A DNA stretch of 10,517 nt from an uncultured Bacteroidales bacterium. Its GTDB lineage: Bacteria; Bacteroidota; Bacteroidia; Bacteroidales; UBA932. The stretch covers positions 1 to 10,517 of the forward strand of contig CAJOQW010000123.1 of assembly GCA_905236955.1 (NCBI GenBank), in the 5' to 3' direction. The position numbers and the translations under genes are program-made. Shown piece after piece: positions 6,938 to 10,517 of this stretch (positions within the stretch are counted from its first letter, which is position 1; the number at the start of each line of letters is the position of its first letter). The notes under the pieces are model-generated. The model was not told the origin of the DNA. It was given only the letters and a program-made list of their open reading frames with translations, and ran no database searches.

Positions 6938-7642
6938 TCATGCGTGTACTATCGTGCCTATCTTCTCGCCCTCGAGGAGGCGCAGCAGCGCGCCAGCCTC
7001 GTTTATGTCGAAGACCACTATGGGTACCGGGCCCTGTTCGCACAGGGCGAAGGCCGTCTGGTCCATGACACCAAGATGATTCACAAGGCACTCGTGGAAT
7101 GTTATTTCGTCGTATTTGCGGGCGTCGGGGTCCTTTTCGGGATCGGCTGTATAGACCCCGTCCACACGGGTGCCCTTGAGGAGGGCTCCCGCTCCTATCT
7201 CCAGGGCCCTCAGGGCTGCACCGGAGTCGGTGCTGAAGAAGGGATTGCCCGTGCCTCCGGCTATGAGCGCCACGCCGCCTTCTTCCAGGACCTTCACCGC
7301 CGATTCGCGCACATAGCCCTTGGCGATGGGCTCCATGGGTGTGGCGGTGAAGACTTCAGCGTTTATGCCTTCGCTGCGCAGGGCGCTCGCCAGGGCCAGC
7401 GAGTTGATGACGGTGGCGAGCATTCCCATGCGGTCGCCCGTAACCCTGTCATAACCCTTTCCGATGCCCTGTATCCCGCGGAAGATGTTGCCTCCCCCGT
7501 TGACGATGGCTACCTGGTAGCCTTTGCGTACGGCGGCTGCTATCTCGCCGGCGAACTTCTTCAAGCTGTCTTCGTCTATACCCTTGCCGGAGGGGCCTCC
7601 GAGGCTCTCTCCGCTCAATTTCAGCAATACTCTTTTATACAT
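6938..7642 (-). CDS. pyrH: UMP kinase
   Basis: Converts UMP to UDP, the committed step toward UTP and CTP in bacteria; an amino acid kinase-fold homohexamer. The chosen start at 7642 gives 234 residues beginning MYKRVLLKLSGESL, the standard N-terminus. A longer reading from 7711 would add 23 residues that no family member has and would run through the promoter. Motifs: KLSGESLGG (8-16), VNGGGNIFRG (47-56), DRMGMLATVINSLAL (70-84), AGGTGNPFFSTDSGAALRA (128-146, the ATP/UMP region), GTRVDGVYTADP (157-168) and MDQTAFAL (193-200). It is first in the pyrH-frr-lpxK operon. In many bacteria pyrH-frr follows rpsB-tsf on one strand; here those genes are nearby but on opposite strands. Confidence 0.97.
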   Translation of the reverse strand: MYKRVLLKLSGESLGGPSGKGIDEDSLKKFAGEIAAAVRKGYQVAIVNGGGNIFRGIQGIGKGYDRVTGDRMGMLATVINSLALASALRSEGINAEVFTATPMEPIAKGYVRESAVKVLEEGGVALIAGGTGNPFFSTDSGAALRALEIGAGALLKGTRVDGVYTADPEKDPDARKYDEITFHECLVNHLGVMDQTAFALCEQGPVPIVVFDINEAGALLRLLEGEKIGTIVHA

Positions 7643-7658
7643 ATCGAAACCATTAGAT

Positions 7659-7674
7659 GCGCAAAAGCGCAAAG
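7659..7674. repeat. tandem 8-mers in the pyrH leader, with a small hairpin
   Basis: Two adjacent 8-mers, GCGCAAAA and GCGCAAAG, lie in the pyrH 5' leader. The inner 12 bases form GCGC-AAAA-GCGC, so the pyrH transcript could fold a 4-bp hairpin with a UUUU loop about 17 nt before the start codon. Short enough to be chance. Confidence 0.35.
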
Positions 7675-7680
7675 AGTGAA

Positions 7681-7711
7681 CAAAAATATCGGAAAATTCG
7701 CAAACTTGCAA
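7681..7711 (-). promoter_or_regulatory. pyrH-frr-lpxK operon promoter
   Basis: On the minus strand, TTG (7711-7709) is followed after 20 nt by TATTTTTG (7688-7681), an exact TAnnTTTG. That spacing suits the Bacteroidetes -33/-7 promoter. The expected start is near 7675, giving a leader of about 33 nt. It overlaps the sdhC promoter on the other strand. Confidence 0.7.
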
Positions 7712-7728
7712 GATTTAGGCTATATTTG
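7697..7728 (+). promoter_or_regulatory. sdhC promoter
   Basis: TTCG (7697-7700, three of four against TTTG), then 20 nt, then TATATTTG (7721-7728, exact TAnnTTTG). The leader would be about 25 nt to the ATG at 7760. The -33 regions of this and the pyrH promoter interlock, with the perfect palindrome CTTGCAAG (7705-7712) between them. Confidence 0.65.
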
Positions 7729-7759
7729 CAGGCACAATCGACTTAAAAACACCCGCAAG

Positions 7760-8479
7760 ATGTTCATGTATAAATCCTCTATCGGAAAGAAATTCGTCCA
7801 GTCTATAAGCGGCGCTTTCCTGATACTGTTCCTCCTTCTGCACGGCACTATCAACTTCTTCTCCGTAATCGATACATTTACGGGCAAGTTCGGGGCTCCC
7901 GACGGCCTTTTCCAGAAAGGTTGCGATTTCATGGCCCTGCCCATCGTGGATATCATGGTGCCCATCCTGGCACTTGGTTTCATAGTGCACATCGGATATG
8001 GCATCTGGCTCACCGTCCAGAACATGCGTGCCCGCGGCGGAATCAAGCGCTATGAGGTTCCCAACAAGGGCGCGGCGGACAGCTGGTCTTCCAAGAACAT
8101 GTTCGTCCTCGGCATGGTCATCCTCGGCCTCCTGATCTTCCACCTCACCCACTTCTGGGCCAAGATGCAGCTTCAGGACTTCACCGGCGGAGAGGCCGAG
8201 AATCCTTATATGCTCCTTCTCCAGACCTTCAAGAGCCCCTGGATCCTTGCATGCTATATCCTGTGGTTCGTTGCCATCTTCCTGCACCTCACGCACGGCT
8301 TCTGGAGCATGTTCCAGACCATCGGCTGGAACAACCAGATATGGTTCAAGCGCCTGAAGGTCATCGGAGTCATCGTGGCGGCCCTCATTTTCTGCATCTT
8401 CACCGCCTGTGCGGTCAACGCATTCGTGCAGGCGAATTTCCTGCAGCCGGACCTCCTGCCGCAGCTCAAGGCCCTGTAA
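7760..8479 (+). CDS. sdhC: succinate dehydrogenase / fumarate reductase cytochrome b subunit
   Basis: Membrane anchor of a B-type succinate:quinone oxidoreductase, passing electrons between the quinone pool and the iron-sulfur subunit. The 239 residues contain five hydrophobic segments (about 13-33, 62-86, 113-133, 160-180, 199-221), the layout of the Wolinella/Bacteroides diheme FrdC. Candidate heme-ligating histidines sit in the first four segments: His28 (LLLHGT), His77 (IVHIGYG), His128 or His131 (IFHLTHFW) and His176 or His179 (LHLTHGFW). NMRARGGIKRYEV (88-100) is the usual inter-helix loop of the family. Start chosen at 7760; a second Met two codons later (7766) is equally possible. Usually the flavoprotein and iron-sulfur genes follow directly, but here rplM follows, so those partners must be elsewhere or absent. 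SdhC versus FrdC direction cannot be decided from sequence. Confidence 0.9.
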   Translation: MFMYKSSIGKKFVQSISGAFLILFLLLHGTINFFSVIDTFTGKFGAPDGLFQKGCDFMALPIVDIMVPILALGFIVHIGYGIWLTVQNMRARGGIKRYEVPNKGAADSWSSKNMFVLGMVILGLLIFHLTHFWAKMQLQDFTGGEAENPYMLLLQTFKSPWILACYILWFVAIFLHLTHGFWSMFQTIGWNNQIWFKRLKVIGVIVAALIFCIFTACAVNAFVQANFLQPDLLPQLKAL

Positions 8480-8482
8480 AAA

Positions 8483-8513
8483 TTTGATTTTTACGGAATA
8501 TTTTATACCTTTG
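8483..8513 (+). promoter_or_regulatory. promoter of the rplM ribosomal protein operon
   Basis: TTTG (8483-8486), a 19-nt spacer, then TACCTTTG (8506-8513). Both elements match the Bacteroidetes consensus exactly, making this the best promoter in the window, as fits a highly expressed ribosomal operon. Transcription should begin near 8518-8520, leaving a leader of about 54 nt before the GTG start. Confidence 0.8.
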
Positions 8514-8546
8514 CGGTCCCTATTTTGTGTAGGGATCGCAATTTTT
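8514..8546 (+). terminator. inverted repeat with T-run between sdhC and rplM (terminator or leader element)
   Basis: CGGTCCCTA (8514-8522) pairs with TAGGGATCG (8530-8538) as a 9-bp stem with one G-T pair and a 7-nt loop. Three bases later comes a run of five T (8542-8546). For RNA coming from sdhC this looks like a modest intrinsic terminator. For RNA starting at the rplM promoter most of the left arm would not be transcribed, so the same repeat may not fold there. Its role is inferred. Confidence 0.5.
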
Positions 8547-8573
8547 ATGTATAACTAATTAAAGATCAAGACA

Positions 8574-9029
8574 GTGGACACACTTAGCTACAAAACGGTA
8601 TCGCTGAACAGCGCGACTGTCGACAAGCAGTGGGTTGTCATTGACGCGACGGATCTCGCTCTTGGTCGTCTGGCCTCCAGGGTTGCCCTTGTCCTCCGCG
8701 GCAAGAACAAACCCGGCTTCACACCCAACGTGGACTGCGGTGACAACGTCATCGTGGTAAACGCCGACAAGGTGGTGCTCAAAGGCAAGAAAATGACCAA
8801 TCGCGTGTACAGCCGCTACACCGGATATCCCGGAGGGCAGCGCTTCACCACCCCCAGGGAGATCCTCAACTCAACCCATCCCGAAAGGCTTGTTGAAAGG
8901 GCAGTAAGGGGTATGCTTCCCAAGACCCGCCTTGGCGAGAAGATCTTCCACAACCTGCACGTCTATGCAGGACCGGAGCATCCGCACCAGGCCCAAAACC
9001 CCAAAGAAATCAAGTTAAACGAAATTTAA
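8574..9029 (+). CDS. rplM: 50S ribosomal protein L13 (uL13)
   Basis: Large-subunit protein that binds 23S rRNA early in assembly. The 151 residues match the family length. It begins MDTLSYKTVSLN, the Bacteroidales N-terminus, read from a GTG start at 8574; no in-frame ATG lies upstream before a stop at 8556. Family stretches are VVIDATDLALGRLASRVA (21-38), LRGKNKPGFTPNVDCGD (41-57), NADKVVLKG (63-71), YTGYPGGQR (82-90), AVRGMLPKTRLGEKIFHNL (110-128) and VYAGPEHPHQAQNP (130-143). First gene of rplM-rpsI-rpsB-tsf, with 9 nt to rpsI. In other bacteria L13 can repress its own operon; the leader here is short (about 54 nt) and A/T-rich. Confidence 0.98.
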   Translation: MDTLSYKTVSLNSATVDKQWVVIDATDLALGRLASRVALVLRGKNKPGFTPNVDCGDNVIVVNADKVVLKGKKMTNRVYSRYTGYPGGQRFTTPREILNSTHPERLVERAVRGMLPKTRLGEKIFHNLHVYAGPEHPHQAQNPKEIKLNEI

Positions 9030-9038
9030 AAGAGAACA

Positions 9039-9428
9039 ATGGAACAGACACACGCCCTTGGAAGACGTAAAGCAGCTGTTGCACGTGTTTATCTTGCAGC
9101 CGGTAAAGGCAACGTCACGATCAACGACCGCCCGGTAGAGGACTACTTCAAAGACGAGTCCCTCCGCTACATCGTGGGTCAGCCGTTCGCAGTTACCGCC
9201 ACCGAAGGCCAGTTCGACACCAAGATCAATGTCGTCGGCGGAGGCATCAAAGGCCAGGCCGAGGCCATCAGGCTCGGAATCGCCCGCGCCCTTTGCGAGG
9301 TAGACAAGGAAGCATACCGTCCCGCTCTCAAGGCCGCCGGTTTCCTCACCCGCGATGCCCGCGAGGTCGAGCGCAAGAAACCCGGACAGCCCGGAGCCCG
9401 CCGCCGCTTCCAGTTCAGCAAGCGTTAA
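9039..9428 (+). CDS. rpsI: 30S ribosomal protein S9 (uS9)
   Basis: Small-subunit head protein whose C-terminal tail reaches the P-site tRNA. The 129 residues are standard length. The sequence starts MEQTHALGRRKAAVARVYL with the usual GRRK motif (8-11). It goes on through INDRPVEDYF (28-37), GGGIKGQAEAIRLGIARAL (67-85) and LTRDAREVERKKPGQPGARR (102-121), and finishes QFSKR with the invariant terminal Lys-Arg that touches the P site. The start codon is preceded by AGAGAACA rather than a Shine-Dalgarno site; the identical 12 bases AGAGAACAATGG recur at tsf. It lies 9 nt behind rplM and is followed by an unusually long gap within the operon. Confidence 0.98.
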   Translation: MEQTHALGRRKAAVARVYLAAGKGNVTINDRPVEDYFKDESLRYIVGQPFAVTATEGQFDTKINVVGGGIKGQAEAIRLGIARALCEVDKEAYRPALKAAGFLTRDAREVERKKPGQPGARRRFQFSKR

Positions 9429-9582
9429 CGGCGCTTTACAAACAAGTACAGCTGCGGTTTAAACCCTTCACAGGATAGTTGCCGCACTGCGGAAAAGGCC
9501 GGAGACCGGCAGGTCCGCTACTCCGCCTTGAAGGAAAGAGACCCGGAAATCCGGGCAAAACAACAAACAACAACATTAAAAA
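9429..9582 (+). ncRNA. structured leader / intercistronic region upstream of rpsB
   Basis: A 154-nt gap inside an otherwise tight operon, with no TAnnTTTG promoter. It holds compact inverted repeats: the palindrome GGTTTAAACC (9456-9465); CCGC/GCGG around ACT (9482-9492); GCCGG-AGA-CCGGC (9498-9510); and CCCGG-AAAT-CCGGG (9542-9555). GCGGA (9489-9493) can instead pair with TCCGC (9514-9518), enclosing the second hairpin, so two exclusive folds are possible. The last 27 nt before rpsB are unpaired and rich in C and A. No U-run follows any hairpin, so it is not a simple terminator. A likely role is control of rpsB-tsf, for instance by S2, but this is inference. Confidence 0.5.
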
Positions 9583-10440
9583 ATGTCAAGAACAAATTTC
9601 CAGGAACTGCTTGATGCAGGCGTACACTTCGGACATCTCGCCCGCAAGTGGAACCCTAAGATGGCTCCCTATATCTTCGACCAGAAGAACGGAATCCACA
9701 TCATCGACCTGCACAAGACCGTCGTCAAGATAGACGAGGCCGCCGAAGAGATGAAGGCCCTTGCCAAGTCGGGCCGCAAGATCCTCTTCGTCGCCACCAA
9801 GAAACAGGCTAAAGACATCGTCGCCGCGAAGGCCACCGAGGTCAACATGCCTTATGTAACTGAGCGTTGGGCGGGTGGAATGCTCACCAACTTCCCCACC
9901 ATCCGCAAGGCCGTCAAGAAAATGAGCACCATCGACAAGATGCATGAAGACGGCACATTCGACAAGCTTGCCAAGCGCGAGCGTCTTCAGGTAACCCGCC
10001 AGAGGGAGAAACTCGAGAAGAACCTCGGAAGCATCCGCGACATGAGCCGCCTTCCGGCAGCCCTGTTCATCGTGGACGTGCAGAAAGAGGCCAATGCCGT
10101 CAAGGAGGCCAACCGTCTCAACATCCCGGTATTCGCAATGGTTGATACATGTTGCGATCCCACCGCTATTGATTATGTGATTCCGGCGAACGACGATGCC
10201 GCCAAGAGCGTGGAATGCGTTCTCACCGCTCTTTGCTCAGCGATCCAGGAAGGCCTCGAGGAGCGCAAGCTCGAAAAGGACAAGGAAGCTGCCGAGCAGG
10301 AGGCATCCTCCGTTGAGGACAAGCCCGCTGCCAAGCCCCTCCGCGCCCGTCGCGGCGCCAAGGCTCCCAGGGCCGAGGCCGAGCAGGCTGAAAAGGTTGC
10401 CGAGACCCCCGCAAAGGAAGAGGCTCCCGAAGCTGAATAA
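9583..10440 (+). CDS. rpsB: 30S ribosomal protein S2 (uS2) with charged C-terminal tail
   Basis: Small-subunit protein near the mRNA exit side, needed for S1 function where S1 is present. The S2 fold covers about residues 1-226: LLDAGVHFGHLARKWNPKM (9-27), IHIIDLHKT (38-46), ILFVATKKQAKD (67-78), ERWAGGMLTNF (94-104), LPAALFIVDVQKEANAV (157-173) and DTCCDPTAIDYVIPANDDA (188-206). A tail of about 58 residues follows, made almost only of Ala, Glu, Lys, Arg and Pro and probably disordered; it takes the protein to 285 residues. The start at 9583 is set by the MSRTNFQELL opening, after an A-rich stretch with no Shine-Dalgarno site. It is preceded by the 154-nt structured gap and followed after 27 nt by tsf. 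Confidence 0.98.
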   Translation: MSRTNFQELLDAGVHFGHLARKWNPKMAPYIFDQKNGIHIIDLHKTVVKIDEAAEEMKALAKSGRKILFVATKKQAKDIVAAKATEVNMPYVTERWAGGMLTNFPTIRKAVKKMSTIDKMHEDGTFDKLAKRERLQVTRQREKLEKNLGSIRDMSRLPAALFIVDVQKEANAVKEANRLNIPVFAMVDTCCDPTAIDYVIPANDDAAKSVECVLTALCSAIQEGLEERKLEKDKEAAEQEASSVEDKPAAKPLRARRGAKAPRAEAEQAEKVAETPAKEEAPEAE

Positions 10441-10467
10441 TTGTCAAACCGTTTAAAACAGAGAACA

Positions 10468-10517
10468 ATGGCTAACATTACAGCAGCAGACGTAATGAAA
10501 CTCCGCAAGATGACATC
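10468..10517 (+). CDS. tsf: elongation factor Ts, N-terminal fragment (cut by window edge)
   Basis: Guanine-nucleotide exchange factor for EF-Tu. Only the first 16 codons are present: MANITAADVMKLRKMT, which matches the standard opening of EF-Ts (ITAADVKxLRxxT, the UBA-like N-terminal domain). Its place directly after rpsB, 27 nt away, is the near-universal bacterial order and supports the call. The start is preceded by AGAGAACA, the same bases as before rpsI. Confidence 0.93.
   Translation, partial: MANITAADVMKLRKMT

Noticed and set aside
7643..7711. Longer pyrH start at 7711
   Set aside because: It would add 23 residues not found in UMP kinases and would encode through the -7 element.
6944..7759. 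Upstream plus-strand extension of sdhC to 511 codons
   Set aside because: The extra N-terminal part is antisense to pyrH; the cytochrome b homology begins at MFMYKSSIGKK (7760), behind a good promoter.
9542..9555. CCCGG-AAAT-CCGGG as an intrinsic terminator between rpsI and rpsB
   Set aside because: It is followed by a C/A-rich stretch rather than a T-run, so it does not fit an intrinsic terminator.
1..10517. Mobile element, CRISPR array, defence or other new multi-gene system
   Set aside because: No transposase, integrase, spaced direct repeats or defence-type proteins seen; the window is packed with housekeeping genes.

Overview
The window is most likely chromosomal DNA from a fairly GC-rich member of the Bacteroidales (an Alistipes-like or similar gut lineage is a guess). 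Three things point there. The promoter upstream of every complete transcription unit that starts here carries an exact Bacteroidetes -7 element, TAnnTTTG. Gene starts are A-rich with little Shine-Dalgarno signal. The proteins resemble Bacteroidales versions: an L13 beginning MDTLSYKT from a GTG codon, a dihydrouridine synthase with APMEDVTD, and a Wolinella/Bacteroides-type succinate:quinone oxidoreductase cytochrome b. The region is a compact housekeeping segment. I see no mobile element, CRISPR array, tRNA, rRNA or transferred island, and no stretch over 300 bases without a gene.

Layout, left to right. A Dus-family tRNA dihydrouridine synthase (minus, running off the left edge) diverges from a three-domain aminopeptidase P (plus) across only 31 bp, with a -7 element for each. 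A membrane-anchored coiled-coil protein of unknown function (minus) meets pepP tail to tail. It diverges from a two-gene plus-strand unit: a small unknown membrane protein overlapped by ATGA with hemW, a radical-SAM heme chaperone whose C-terminal domain looks shortened. hemW ends against lpxK, the two stop codons sharing a CTTTAAAG palindrome. lpxK is the last gene of a minus-strand operon pyrH-frr-lpxK (UMP kinase, ribosome recycling factor, lipid A 4'-kinase). Its promoter lies back to back with that of a lone sdhC/frdC cytochrome b gene (plus). The window closes with the ribosomal operon rplM-rpsI-rpsB-tsf (plus, tsf cut by the right edge). That operon has a near-consensus promoter and a 154-nt, GC-rich, hairpin-containing leader inside it before rpsB.

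Functionally this is translation and its support (L13, S9, S2, EF-Ts, RRF, tRNA modification), pyrimidine nucleotide supply (PyrH), envelope lipid A (LpxK), anaerobic respiration (cytochrome b) and peptide turnover (PepP). I did not find a convincing new multi-gene system. The points most worth checking are the rpsB leader, the hairpin overlapping the rplM promoter, near-leaderless starts at three genes, an orphan sdhC, and lineage-specific insertions or deletions in HemW, LpxK and PepP.
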